Of a stretch of 64,000 nt of DNA, positions 1 through 12,200 are shown one piece after another. The position numbers were made by a program, and so were the translations under genes. Below the pieces are notes generated by a model. It did not search any database, was not told the DNA's origin, and saw only the letters and a list, made by a program, of their open reading frames with translations. The DNA is from Phalacrocorax aristotelis (Eukaryota > Chordata > Aves > Suliformes > Phalacrocoracidae), in contig NC_134280.1 in the NCBI RefSeq assembly GCF_949628215.1, positions 2,614,501 through 2,678,500 of the forward strand, read 5' to 3'. Numbering within the stretch: the stretch's first letter is position 1; each line of letters starts with the position of its first letter.

Positions 1-3000
1 GCACAAAGAAACACAGCACCCCAGCTGCTTACTGGAAAACACTCTGGTGGCCTCTGCAGACCATGGAAATGGCTTTTGGGACAGGCTGGTGTGAGAATTT
101 CAGTGCAAATTCACATCCACAAGGCTCTGAATTCACTAAGTGCTGCGTGATGCCCTGGAAAGGCCTGAAGCTGTGCGAATCCTGCCGGCTTTGGCTTATG
201 AAAGTTGTTTCTAAAAACCAAACAGATCCCTGCGATTCACCTGGGGGAGAGAGAAGCGGCTCAGTCGTGGGAAGCGGTTAGATTCAAAATCCTTTTGTCT
301 GAGCTTTCCGGGGCCGATGCCACATCTGATGCCTTGCCAAGGTCTTTGCTTTGCCCAGCAGCAGAGGCTGCGCGATGCTTTGCTCTCCCAGGAGCGTTCA
401 GCTTCGCACTGATGATCTTGGATGCAACGTAACGCCGAGCCCCAGCCAGGGCTGGCACGCAAAAGCCAAACCACTCTTCGCTCACCGCACGTAGCACCTC
501 GTTTGGTTATTTTCTGCAAAGAGCAACCCGCAAGGAGCCGCTCAAAACACACAGCTGGAAAACCTGGCTGCGGGCGGGACCAAGCAAATGGCAAAGCTAA
601 CGCCTCGCTGTGGAGGGAGATGCTGTTGGGAAAACCTGAAGCGGGCTTTTACTGGAGTTTGTCTTTGGCCTACGTCAGGTTGTAACTGGGGTTCATGCCT
701 GTGACCACTGCCTGTGAAACTCCTGGCTGAAGCCTTCAATTCCTGTTTCCAGCTGCAGGTTCGGGAGGCTTTCCTGGTGAGTTAGGACCGGGGGGGTGGT
801 GACATGTTCCCATACTGGTACAGCTGAGACCACGCTTCACATCTTATATGTATCGGCACGTTTCCCTGCTTTGCTATCTCCCACTGCCTTTATTTATGTA
901 TATGTGTATTTGCTAAGGGGACCATATACTCAAGCAGACCATGATAGTGTGGCTCTTACTGCTTCACCTTCTCTTCCATGGGACACACCTGAAGCACGGA
1001 AACCATCTGTCTTCAGACCACGCTGGTGAGCGGTACGTAATGTTAGTGGGGCGGCTCAGCCACATGGCCAGCACACCGTCATGTCTCTCCCCAGCAAGGT
1101 CCCACGCCGCCGGCCTCCCATGGCCCTCCACCCCCCACTCGCTCCTCCGCCGCTGCAAAACACCGCGCGGGCGCTGAACTTGCACGCTCGCCTAGCACTC
1201 CCCAGGCGTTCATCTCCTTGATTTTAGATGGTTTGGGTGCATTGACATGGACGCAGCATCTGCCAAGGATGTCCCAAGGTTGGAATCTCGCCAGCTTCAG
1301 CTGGCGCCAAGCGCAGACCGCACAGTTCTCGGTGACTCAAGGTGTTTCCCAACCACAGCAGATACCATCAAAACTACAGGGTTCCAGTTTAATGCTCTAT
1401 TTTTCCATATAAGGCAAAGCCGACATAATTCAGGATCTGACACAAACCCGTAGATTAACACCATACTTATAGCACGGTGGGAATGAGGTATTAACCCCCA
1501 AGCTGCTCAGCATGCTGCGGCCAGATCCACAGCAACAGGACAACCTCGATGCTCCTGACACCGTGCAAGATCCTTTCTTGAAAAAAGCTCTAAAAACTAC
1601 AGAACCACCCTCATAAAAATGCTATGAGCCAAATGAATTAAATCAGTTGCCACGTTCAGCACTCAGTCTAGAAGGCAGCAGAAGCTGAGAAGAGAAAGGA
1701 GGATGCAATTTAGGTTGTGTAGTGGATAATTAAAGAGCAACTGAAATTAATGCAGGCTGTATCTATTTCCCCTGCCTCTCGTCAGCACCATTAAGCTATA
1801 GATCATCAAATGCATTAAGGTAGCTTTGGGATAAATAAGAGTCTCTACTTTTTACCTAAACCCTCGCCAGCTCTCTGTAGCCATCCGCAGGATCTGGTGC
1901 TAGCAGTGTCCTTTGGGGTTTTAAAAGGTGAATTCTGTGAAATATACCTACTGATAAAATTTTCATGTGTGCCTGAGCGACTCAGAAGCTGAAGTCTTAC
2001 AGCCAGGTCAAGAGTGATTTAAGGCTCAATTTCCCACTGCATGCGGTTTGTGAGGGACCCAGGGACCTCCTAGAGCATCCCGGGTGCAGGAGAGCAACGC
2101 CAGGCTGGGGGCAGCAACTGGTCCCGTGCCAAGGGAAAGCGGCACGTGCCCCACTGGGCAAACGCTGCTGGCAACCTCCTTGCACGCAGGCACTGAGAGA
2201 TGGCAACGGGGGAAGCTCCTGCAGCGTGAGCGTTTCAGTGCTCAGAGCCAGCCTGCTGCAGAATAACGAGGCTGCGGCACCGCATCCGTCACTGCAGAGA
2301 AAGCAATTGATTTATTTTTTATTACTACAGGAAATTTAAGCTTTATCAGTGCACCAGCACTTTTAAAGTCTTATCCCAAAGCTAATGCTAATTCCCTTGG
2401 CTTGACTTCTTACCATATTAATGAAGAAGCTCTACCAGAGTCAGTTTAAATTGTTTTTCCACAATATTTTTTACATAATCAACATTTTTAGGGCTCGCTG
2501 TATGTGAGGTCAAACTGGGATGTAACTGCAGAACTTGCCTGCCTCTCCCCGTGTATCTGGAAGGGACCCAAGCAGGGGGCCGGGTCGGAGCCAAGTGCTG
2601 CAAGCTCTTTGGTTTAGCTCAAGAGGGCCCAGAGCATCAGCTGGCCGCAGGGCAGGCCAGCGAGACACTCCGTCAGCGGCAGGACAGCCCCCCGCAGCTG
2701 CCAGACCTCTCCAAGCTGCCTCCAAAAGCTTTGTGAACACCAGGGGATCCAAGCGAGCTGTGTAGAGCTGAGCAAACAAGTGCATCAATGTGCACAGCCT
2801 GACTGTGGCCATAAGGAGCTGGTTTTTAAACAACTGCCTTCTTTCTTAAAAAGAAACAGCTGCAAGTGTTTGTCAGCACCTCTCGCAGCACGGTGCTGCC
2901 CTGACTCCCCTCGTCTCCCTGAATTTGCTCATTTGGGGTATACCTTGTGCTCTGAACCGCACTGGGAAAGGGACATCTCTCCCCTCAGATCTGCCTAGGA

Positions 3001-6000
3001 GACAGATCCAGCACAAACCGATGGAAAAACCAGCTTCAGATGTTAGACCACGCTTACTGCGAGTCTCTGCCATAGCGCGGGGAAGAACCGAGAACCAGCC
3101 TGGCTGTTTGCAGCTCGGGAGCTCCTGCACCCCAGCATGTAGAGCCAGCCCAGTACTTGTTTGGGATGCAGCAGGGAAATGCAACTCATTTCAGTTTTAA
3201 TTCCTCAGGAAGAGGCTGTATCTGAACCCGTTTACCGCAGTGCATTGGTGCAGTCGCTGCAGGCAGGGCAGGTGCAGCCCTGGGAGCAGCAGATTGAACG
3301 TGAGCAGAGGCTAAGCACCAGCAAACAGCCGCCTCCTGAAGTCATCAGGTGGGGAGCTGCGGCCTGCTATCACTGAAGGTTTAATCAGAAGGGCCTGATA
3401 TCAATTAGATATGCAGGTGAGGGCAGGAGAGACACTGATGAAGCATCGCCCTCGGGTTGCGGTGATGTAAAGTCATACACTGGAATAGCCATAAAGAGGC
3501 AGAAGCTGTTACCTATGCGTTCCCCGAGGTTCAGCCTGATCACTCCATGGGTCCTCTGTATTTTTGTGTTGTTTGGGGTTTTTTTCCTTCTTTATTTTTT
3601 TTCCTTTCTTTATTTCTTTTCCTCCTGCCTTCCCCTTGCCCACTCCTCATTCCCTTCAGCCCAGGAGAGCGGCATGCAGGACTGACCATCTCTCCATCCC
3701 ATGGCATGTTCCTCATCCATGTTCTTACATGTACTAGATATTACTCTGAATTTTACAGTGCTTTAAGCACTGAAATATAAACACACAGCTGAGGCAAAAA
3801 GCAATACAGATGCAAAAGCGTACTTCTGTATATCACCTTGGGGGGTGGGCAGCGTTCAGAGCTCTGCCTTTTGAAACACTAAACGTTGCAGGCTGGTAGA
3901 TAAAGCTCTAAACCAAAGTTGATCTAAACACCTTCTCAGTCGTATCAGGGAAATTGAGGAAAAACTTGAAGGTTTTTTTCCACCTCTGCAGGGGAAATTC
4001 CTCTAGCTGAAATTGCCAGAAAACACTGGTTTGGGCAAAAATGTTACATATCATTTAGGAAACTGGGATTTGATACTTTGGCTATTATTTTACATTATCA
4101 GATGATTATAGAGGCCGGTCATTACATAATCATTTCCCCAGAGAAGACACATGGAAATTTTTTGTCTTTCAAGCTTGAAAAAAAAAGGGCAATTTTCAAT
4201 TAAAAAGTTGCAGTGCAAGCTTTCTGATTAACCTAAATCCAACGACTTTCAGCACCTCCCAAGGCCATGTATCACAGGGAACAGGACTGAAGACACCAGT
4301 GGCTTTCCTCAAGCACCAGTGGAAGGGATGTCTCATGTGCCATTGGAAGCAAGTGATGTGTCCGACGGTGCTGCCAGAGGCTCCTCTTGGCCTTGGTGTG
4401 TCCTTCTGGTCAGAGATATTGCCTTTTTTTTTCACTTGCTGTTCAGAAGAAGGGCTGGAAATCCAGGAAGCGCTTTAGGGCTTGATCAAAATCCCATTTA
4501 AATCAATGAAAGCTTTCCTATCGACTTCGGTGGGCCGGCCACTTGGGAAATAAGGCAAAATGGCCTGCTTTAAAAGGGTGGTGTCCATAGCAGACTGTTT
4601 CTGATCAATACCAGGAAATAATGTACACCACACATACCCTTATAGATATGCCTCAGGGTTCATCTATCTCCCGCATAAGTGCACCCAGCCCTGTAATATA
4701 AGGAAAATTAATAGGGGCATGTATTCATTTTGCTTTATTGTCACAGGTATAGGAGAAAGAAATGAACACCCATCTCTGATTGATACAACTGTTCTTATAG
4801 AAGCTGGAGTTGGAGGAGAGGTCCAGCAGAGGTAAAGCTTCTCCCTCCCAGCCTGATTCCTCCCAACACCAGCAGAGAAGATGCTTCTGTGCCGACTGAC
4901 ACCTTCCAGCGGGCGCTGCCAGCAGACCTGTGTCTTCCCTTTCAAGCTGCAGGAGGGCTGGCAGCTGGGATCTGTTCTTCAAAGTGCCCAGGAAAGAAAA
5001 AATGGAATGAAAGATATTAGAGAGAGGTATTGATGGATGCTTCTGGCACCGGAGTTAGCAGTTAAGTACAGCTTGAGGACATGCAAACATGAACTTTAGC
5101 GTGCCAGGTTGTCTGGCTTGCTGCTGGCTACAGGTCACTGGATTGGGATCCTGAAATCCATCTTTCCCTCCTGCTGTCAAAAATGGCCCTGGTACTGAGG
5201 GGGAAGCACCTAAGATCACCCCCTCGCATCACCGCGGCTTCGCCCAACACGTCCCCGAGCGGGGCTTGGCTCTGTCCCCAGCAATATACACATTTGTGGC
5301 CTTTTTCCCCCACTTCTGACCCAAAGCCCATGAGCAGGGCAGGGGTGCTCACGCGGCACCGGTGGCCACCCCACTCTTTGGGCAAAACCTTTAATTGCCC
5401 ATATCCTTCTTTTCCCCAATACTGAGAAGCTTATATTAATTGGCAACAAATAAAATCAACTCTCTGGCTGGAGACTATTCTGCAACAAAAAGCCGGCTTT
5501 TGCACCATTCCTGTTCCCATTTCTGATAGGCAAATATTTAACACTGCGGCCAAGGGCAGTGTTGCCTCCGCCTCTGTATTTGTGCAGAAAAATGTCACAG
5601 CTGAACAAGTTGCTGGGCCAATACTTAGAGATAATATAATCAGACAGGACCTGATTACATTACCCTCATTTTTTCTGGTTTTCCTCTGCTATTTTTTCTT
5701 CTCTGCGAACTCATTCAAATACAAGCACAACCAACTTAAAGGGGTCTATCCCAGCGAGGTGATGAATAGTGACAGCTCTGAAAACTCCCTTCCCATAGCT
5801 TTGGAGCTGAGGCTCAGGGATGCCGGCTGGCCCAGGGGAGCGGGGGCTCGCGCTCTCATCCCAGCCACAAATGTGGGGAAACCGGAGCCCCCCCTGGGAC
5901 AGCGGCTAATTGGTAACGGGGTAATTGTTCACTCTGCTCTAACTGTAGGTAGCTTTCGGTATCCAGTGAAATGGATACTAATTTGATTGGGTGCAATTTT

Positions 6001-6022
6001 TTTCCTGCATTTTCAGAAAAAT
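1..6022. other. intergenic, no gene seen
   Basis: No convincing coding exon, RNA gene or young repeat is seen. Open frames here are short, overlap on both strands and match no family I recognise. A pyrimidine-rich tract lies at about 3579-3659. AT-rich islands with TAAT and ATTA words (for example about 1730-1860 and 4040-4140) could be conserved non-coding DNA, but that needs an alignment. Confidence 0.6.
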
Positions 6023-6158
6023 ATCATAGAATCATAGAATTATTAAGGTTGGAAGAGACCTCTAAGATCACCAAGTCCAACCCCCAACCCAACACCCCCA
6101 GGCCTCCTACACCATGCCCTGAAGCGCCACGTCTACGTGTTCTTTGAACACCTCCAGA
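6023..6158 (-). mobile_element. CR1 LINE 3'-end fragment
   Basis: The plus strand starts with two copies of an ATCATAGAAT-type word, then a GGTTGGAAGAGACC stretch and a CCAAGTCCAACCCCC stretch. This is the reverse complement of the usual avian CR1 3' end, so the LINE lies on the minus strand. Only about 136 bp is left, which is typical of 5'-truncated CR1 copies. It has no coding capacity. Confidence 0.9.
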
Positions 6159-8239
6159 ATACACTGAGTTTTGAAATGTTTCCCTTTTATCTTGAGTGAG
6201 CAAAGAGCAACTCCAGGTCAGAAAGCAGGGGCAAGCCGTGACTTGAATCTGCCTTCGGTTTTAGGGTCCCAGAGCACACCCAGCCCCATGTTTGACCAAG
6301 TCTCCTCTGCCAAGGGACAGTTTCCCCGTGCTGCTCTTTCTGCCCGCAAATAAACCGGAGCCCATCTGTAAGTGTTTGGAGAGCTGCGAGCGTGCGGGCC
6401 AGCCTGCAGGCATCGTGCCGCTGCTATCTCAATTAAAACGTGCAAAATTAGCAAAACCTTGAGGCTGAATGGTAAGAAAGCAGGGTCACCAGGGAAGCGC
6501 CCCTTGTGCTGTTCTTACCCCACAGCCTGTTGCCGCAAGCTCTGCAGGTCTCAGCAGCCCAGGCGGTGGTTTTAGCATCAGTGACTGAGTAGAAAGTTGA
6601 GCTGGAGCTCCATCAGAGCACAGAAATTTTCCCTCCTGAAATCACAGTGTCTGCGCCACAATTGCTATGGTTGTGTCTCTTTTCTTGTCCTTCAGTTATT
6701 ATTTGGATAAAAGGGATTTTTCATGAGTAAACCCATGCTTTCATAATCCCCTGCTTTTGTCTCGGTAGCAGGGAGAGTCAGTGTCAGCCCAGGTCTCTGT
6801 GATCAGCCATTAGCAGGTGATTATTTGCTCAGGCACTGTCCCTTTGTGTCGAGCAGATCCCACCCAAGTCCGGATGAACACCCTGTCCATTTTGGAGAGG
6901 AAAGGGAAAAGGCAAAAGTTTTCCTCCTTTGCTTCCCCAGATGTATTTTTCTGGGCTAACCCTGAAGTTTATTACCATTTTCTTTTTCTTCGGGGTCGGC
7001 CAAGCACAGAACCGCTTCATCTGTTTTGCCTGTTTCCCCTGACGTCACTAGCAGAGCTCGCCGCTGGGTACCAGGGGGGTTCCACTGCCCCAGCGACTTC
7101 TGCTATTTCCATTATGGGGGCATTATAAATATGAAGAGAGACGTTTTAATTGCCATTAGTCTGTAACCCAGTACACGTTTTACCCACTGGGAGGAATTTG
7201 GGGAAGGAAAGATGTCAACGCTATGCTACAAAGAGATGACTGATGCAACGAGCTATTTAAGAAACATATTTCCAAAGGGCAGGCGCTGCTGGGTGTACCT
7301 GCCTGTGCTCCAGAGCGTCCATCCTTGCTCTGTGGAAGGGATGTTTTGAGCATCATTAGGCCTTAATGATCATCCTGCTGTGATCACTGACCTGGAGCCT
7401 CAGGATACAAGTTTAACAGGGAAGCAGCATGGGTGCGCACCCTCGGCAAGGCTGTGCATGGGTGGGTGCGGGTGGCTTGGCTAGCAACGGGGGAGAGAGG
7501 ACAACATTTTCCCCTGCCAAAGAGCAAGAATTTCAGTCTCCTTAAATATCCACCCAGTTCCATACGTGGTTTCTTACACAGCGGTATCTGCAGGAAAGAT
7601 CTCCAGAGAGGGTTTTTTCTTGATTCTTTCTTGTTTCCTATTACTTTGCAATACGTTTCTCAGTACGTACTTGCTCTTCAAGCAAGTGCAGAGGAAATAT
7701 TTAGTTATCTAAAGTAACTGGAAAGTTTTAGGGGAAACAGCTAGAAACTTTAATATTATTGTTTGCTTCATGGGTTCTGCCCGATGAAGTATTTGAGGTA
7801 TTAATAAAACCATTCATAATCTCTGTAATGCTAAGAGCCTCCGTGATTTAAATTTGCAGAAAAACCAGTCCTGTGCTGCTCTCCTGATGGCCTCCTCCCC
7901 TCCCCGAAAGGGTTTTGCTTGTACCCAGGGTCTGAACTGGAGTGACCCAAGGTGGGCAAGGACCTTGAGAGCAGAGGGGTGAGGGAAAGGCAGGCGGCTC
8001 TGCGGCTGCCCTCAGCCCCTTCCGGCTGCACAAAAGCTGACCCACTTCAAGGGAGCGGGTGGAGGAAGGGGGGTGGAGAGCTCTGAAGGGCATTTTGATG
8101 TCAGGTGAAAGTGGAGATATATTGATGTCAGCTGTTTCAAAGGTGTGGTGCAGAGGTTACAGGCAACCTGATGGGAAGGGGTGCATGAGGAGTTCAGCAA
8201 GCTTCAAGAGGGGATGATAGGGTAGGTCAGGTGGGAAGG
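6159..8239. other. intergenic, no gene seen
   Basis: Unique-looking sequence between the CR1 fragment and the retroviral insertion. The open frames are short (about 100 codons or less) and overlap on both strands. I see no RNA gene or structured repeat. Confidence 0.55.
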
Positions 8240-8336
8240 CACCTCCTGCCCCAAGCAGGCTCAGCTCCAGGGCTGGACCATGCTGCTTTAGCCAGTTGGG
8301 TCTTGATGTCCTCCAAGGCTGGAGATGGTGCATCCT
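8240..8336 (-). mobile_element. possible old CR1 fragment split by the retroviral element
   Basis: The stretch contains a GGTCTTGATGTCCTCCAAGG-like string and a GGCTGGAGATGG string, which resemble the part of avian CR1 tails normally reading as gene-internal 'CTCCAAGGATGGAGA' on this strand. The match stops at the retroviral target site. The right flank after 14871 continues with CTCTG, as such tails often do, and then loses resemblance. The copy is degenerate and lacks the terminal repeat, so the call is tentative. Confidence 0.4.
8332..8336. repeat. target-site duplication, left copy (ATCCT)
   Basis: ATCCT directly precedes the left LTR, which starts TG at 8337. The same five bases follow the right LTR at 14867-14871. 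A 5-bp duplication is the mark of retroviral integrase, and an exact match fits a young, unrearranged insertion. Confidence 0.88.
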
Positions 8337-8839
8337 TGTCGTGGTTTAGCGGCAGCTCAGCCCCACACAGTCGCTCGCTCACTCCCCCACCGGTAGATGG
8401 GGGAGAGAATCAGAAGGGTAACGCTCGTGGGTTGGGATAAGAACAGTTTAATAATGAAAATTAAAAGAAACAACAGTAGAAATGCAATGTGAAGGAGAAC
8501 AACGAGAGGCGCAAAGCCCCGGGGGAGGGGGGAAGGGAGGGGAGGGGAGAGGGGGAACGAACCGCCGGAACAAACCGCACGCGCCGCAGCCGCTCGCCGC
8601 CCGCCGACCCGACGCCGCGCCGCCTGCGCGCTGCCACTGCCCCCCCTCAATATACTGGTCATGGTGTCACATGGTATGGAATGAACCTGCCATTGGCCAG
8701 TCGGGGTCAGCCGCCCCCACCATGGCCCTGCCCCTCCCAGCCCCCCCTGCCACGCCACGCGGCAGAGCGCGGGAAGCTGGAAAGGTAGCTGACCCCCACA
8801 GTGAGGAGAATTAACCCCTTCTCAGCCAAAACCAGCACA
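8337..8839 (-). repeat. 3' LTR of the retroviral element
   Basis: 503 bp, TG at 8337 and CA at 8838-8839, equal in length to the right LTR and differing from it at one position (G at 8614 here). In element direction it holds a CCAAT box (8692-8696), a TATA-like TATATT (8649-8654), a GC- and CpG-rich transcribed part and an ATTAAA signal (8447-8452). Long open frames on both strands inside it are duplicated in the other LTR and are not genes. Confidence 0.95.
8447..8452 (-). terminator. candidate polyadenylation signal ATTAAA in the 3' LTR
   Basis: ATTAAA on the minus strand, about 200 bp downstream of the TATA-like motif and about 110 bp before the LTR end. This is a plausible place for the R/U5 border. 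The identical motif sits at 14474-14479 in the 5' LTR. AATAAA is not present nearby, so this common variant is the best candidate. Confidence 0.5.
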
Positions 8840-8852
8840 TTCTCCACCCCTT
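8840..8852 (-). other. polypurine tract (plus-strand primer site)
   Basis: On the minus strand the 13 bases directly before the 3' LTR read AAGGGGTGGAGAA, purine except for one T, and abut the LTR boundary. In retroviruses such a tract resists RNase H and primes plus-strand DNA synthesis. Confidence 0.85.
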
Positions 8853-9243
8853 ATTCCATACCACTTACACCATGCCCAGGTCCCATATGATGCAATACAA
8901 CCGTACCAACCACCACCCCTCCCCTTCCCATCCTTTAACATAATACACAGACATCATTCCCTTAGTTCATGGATCTTCCCTGTAAAATGTCCATTAAAAT
9001 GTCCATTGAGTTCACGCAGTCCATGACTCTGGGCTCCATCTGTTGTATCAGTCTTTCCGGGTGGGAGAGATGGTGTGTGGCGTTGGGTTGCTGCATACCG
9101 AGTCAGTCATCGTTCCATCACTGCTGCACGGCTTGTTTCATAGTTGATCTTCCATGGGTTGGGAGGCTCGTACTCTGATATCATTGATACAACACAGAGG
9201 TGACACACAATATTATATAGCAGTTCACATTGTGCCATTCAGT
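8853..9243 (-). other. non-coding tail between pol and the polypurine tract; no env
   Basis: About 390 bp. No envelope frame, signal peptide or membrane-anchor coding region is seen on the minus strand. A 12-bp unit (AAAATGTCCATT) occurs twice in tandem at about 8985-9008. The stretch may carry RNA export or packaging signals, but nothing in it proves that. Confidence 0.7.
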
Positions 9244-12200
9244 TCATTGACTGTTTTCACCCAAAATCAAATCCCCTTGAGGCACACATCGGATTTCTCC
9301 ATCCTCCCGCATCACCCACCAAGTGCACCCAGGTCCTCGAGCAAAAACAATCCCACGAATGGGTTTGCCTTTGCCAGAGGCAGGAAGAACCCAGACTGTT
9401 TTGCCCAGCATACTTTTTGTGTGCACTACAGGGACTCTATCCCCTTCCACAGTATGTAGGATTTCTGACTGGGCAGGGCCAGCTCGGTTGGCAGATCCCC
9501 TCGTGTTGACTAACCACGTGGCTTTTGCTAAATGTGTATCCCAGTGCTTGAATGTCCCACCCCCCATTGCTCTCAGTGTGGTTTTTAACAGTCCATTGTA
9601 CCTTTCAATTTTCCCAGAGGCTGGTGCGTGATAGGGGATGTGATACACCCACTCAATGCCGTGCTCTTTGGCCCAGGTGTCTATGAGACTATTTCGGAAA
9701 TGAGTCCCATTGTCTGACTCAATCCTCTCTGGGGTGCCATGTCGCCACAGGACTTGTTTCTCAAGACCCAGGATAGTGTTCCGGGCAGTGGCGTGGGGGA
9801 CAGGATATGTTTCCAGCCAGCCAGTCGTTGTTTCTACCATTGTAAGCACATGGCGCTTGCCTTGGCGGGTCTGTGGGAGTGTGATATAGTCAATTTGCCA
9901 GGCCTCCCCATATTTATATTTCAGCCATCGTCCCCCATACCACAGAGGCTTTACCCGCTTCGCTTGCTTGATTGCAGCGCATGTGTCACATTCGTGGATA
10001 ACCTGTGCAATAATACCCATGGTCAAGTCCACCCCTCGATCACGAGCCCACCTGTATGTTGCATCTCTCCCTTGATGGCCTGAGGTGTCATGGGCCCACC
10101 GAGCTAGAAATAGTTCACCCTTATGCTGCCAGTCCAGATCCACCTCAGCCACTTCAATCTTGGCAGCCTGATCTACCTGCTGGTTGTTTCGATGTTCTTC
10201 AGTGGCCCGACTCTTGGGGACGTGAGCATCCACATGCCGTACCTTTACAACCAGTTTCTCTACCCGGGCAGCAATATCTTGCCACAATGTGGCAGCCCAG
10301 ATGGGTTTGCCTCTGCGCTGCCAGTTGCTTTGCTTCCATTGCTGCAGCCAGCCCCACAGGGCATTTGCCACCATCCAGGAGTCAGTATAGAGATAGAGCA
10401 CTGGCCACTTTTCCCGTTCAGCGATGTCTAAGGCCAGCTGGATGGCCTTTACCTCTGCAAACTGGCTCGATTCACCTTCTCCTTCAGCAGTTTCTGCTAC
10501 TTGTCGTGTAGGACTCCATACAGCAGCCTTCCATCTCCGGTGCTTTCCCACAAGGCGACAGGACCCATCAGTGAACAGGGCATATTGCTTCTCATCTGCT
10601 GGCAGTTTGTTATACAGTGGGGCTTCTTCAGCACGTGTCACCTCCTCCTCTGGTGATAATCCAAAATCTTTGCCTTCTGGCCAGTCCATAATCACTTCCA
10701 AGATTCCTGGGCGACTGGGGTTTCCTACTCGAGCCCGCTGGGTGATCAGTGCAACCCATTTACTCCACGTAGCATCAGTTGCATGGTGTGTAGAGGGGAT
10801 GTTTCCTTTGAACATCCAGCCCAGCACTGGCAGTCGGGGTGCCAGGAGCAACTGTGCTTCAGTACCAACCACTTCTGAAGCAGCTCGAACCCCTTCATAT
10901 GCTGCCAATATCTCTTTTTCAGTTGGAGTATAGCGGGCTTCAGACCCTCTGTATCCCCGACTCCAAAACCCTAGGGGTCGACCCCGGGTCTCCCCAGGTG
11001 CTTTCTGCCAGAGACTCCAGGTAGGGCCATTCTCCCCGGCTGCAGTGTAGAGCACATTTTTTACATCTTGTCCTGCCCGGACTGGCCCAAGAGCTACTGC
11101 ATGGACTATTTCTCGTTTAATCTGTTCAAAGGCTTGTCGTTGCTCAGGGCCCCATTTGAAATCATTCTTTTTCCGGGTCACTTGATAGAGAGGGCTCACG
11201 ATCAGACTGTAATTTGGAATATGCATTCTCCAAAAACCCACAACGCCCAAGAAAGCTTGTGTTTCCTTTTTGCTAGTTGGTGGAGACATGGCTGCTATTT
11301 TGTTGATCACATCCATTGGAATCTGACGACGACCGTCTTGCCATTTAATTCCTAAGAACTGGATTTCTCGTGCAGGTCCCTTCACCTTACTTTGTTTTAT
11401 GGCAAAACCAGCTTTCAGAAGGATTTGGACTATTTTCTCACCTTTCTCAAAAACTTCTTCTGCTGTGCTGCCCCACACAATGATGTCATCAATGTATTGA
11501 AGGTGTTCTGGAGCTTCTCCCTGTTCCAGTACAGTCTGAATCAGTCCATGGCAAATGGTAGGACTGTGTTTCCACCCCTGGGGCAGTCGATTCCAGGTGT
11601 ACTGGACGCCCCTCCATGTGAAAGCAAACTGTGGCCTGCACTCTGCTGCCAGAGGGATTGAGAAGAATGCATTAGCAATATCAATTGTGGCATACCACTT
11701 GGCCGCCTTTGACTCCAGTTCGTATTGAAGTTCTAGCATGTCTGGCACAGCAGCACTCAACGGTGGAGTGACTTCATTCAGGCCACGATAGTCTACTGTT
11801 AGTCTCCACTCTCCATTAGACTTCCGGACTGGCCATATGGGACTGTTAAAGGGTGAGTGGGTCTTACTGATGACTCCTTGGCTCCTCAGTTGGTGAATGA
11901 GTTTATGGATGGGGATCAGAGAGTCTCTGTTGGTGCGATATTGCCGCCGGTGCACTGTTGTGGTGGCGATTGGCACCTGTTGTTCTTTGACCTTCAGCAA
12001 CCCCACCACAGAAGGGTCCTTTGAGAGACCGGGCAAGGTAGACAGCTGTTCAGTTTCCTCCGTCTCCAAGGCAGCTACACCAAAAGCCCACTTGTAACCT
12101 TTTGGGTCCTTGAAATACCCTCTCCTGAGGTAGTCTATACCAAGGATGCACGGAGCCTCTGGGCCAGTCACAATGGGGTGCTTCTGCCACTCATTGCCAG

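Noticed and set aside
8357..8758. 133-codon frame, repeated at 14384-14785, and the 110/99-codon frames on the other strand
   Set aside because: They are inside the two LTRs and appear twice because the LTRs are copies. No homology to a protein is seen.
8853..9243. env gene of the retroviral element
   Set aside because: The space is too small and no envelope-like frame, signal peptide or fusion/anchor segment exists.
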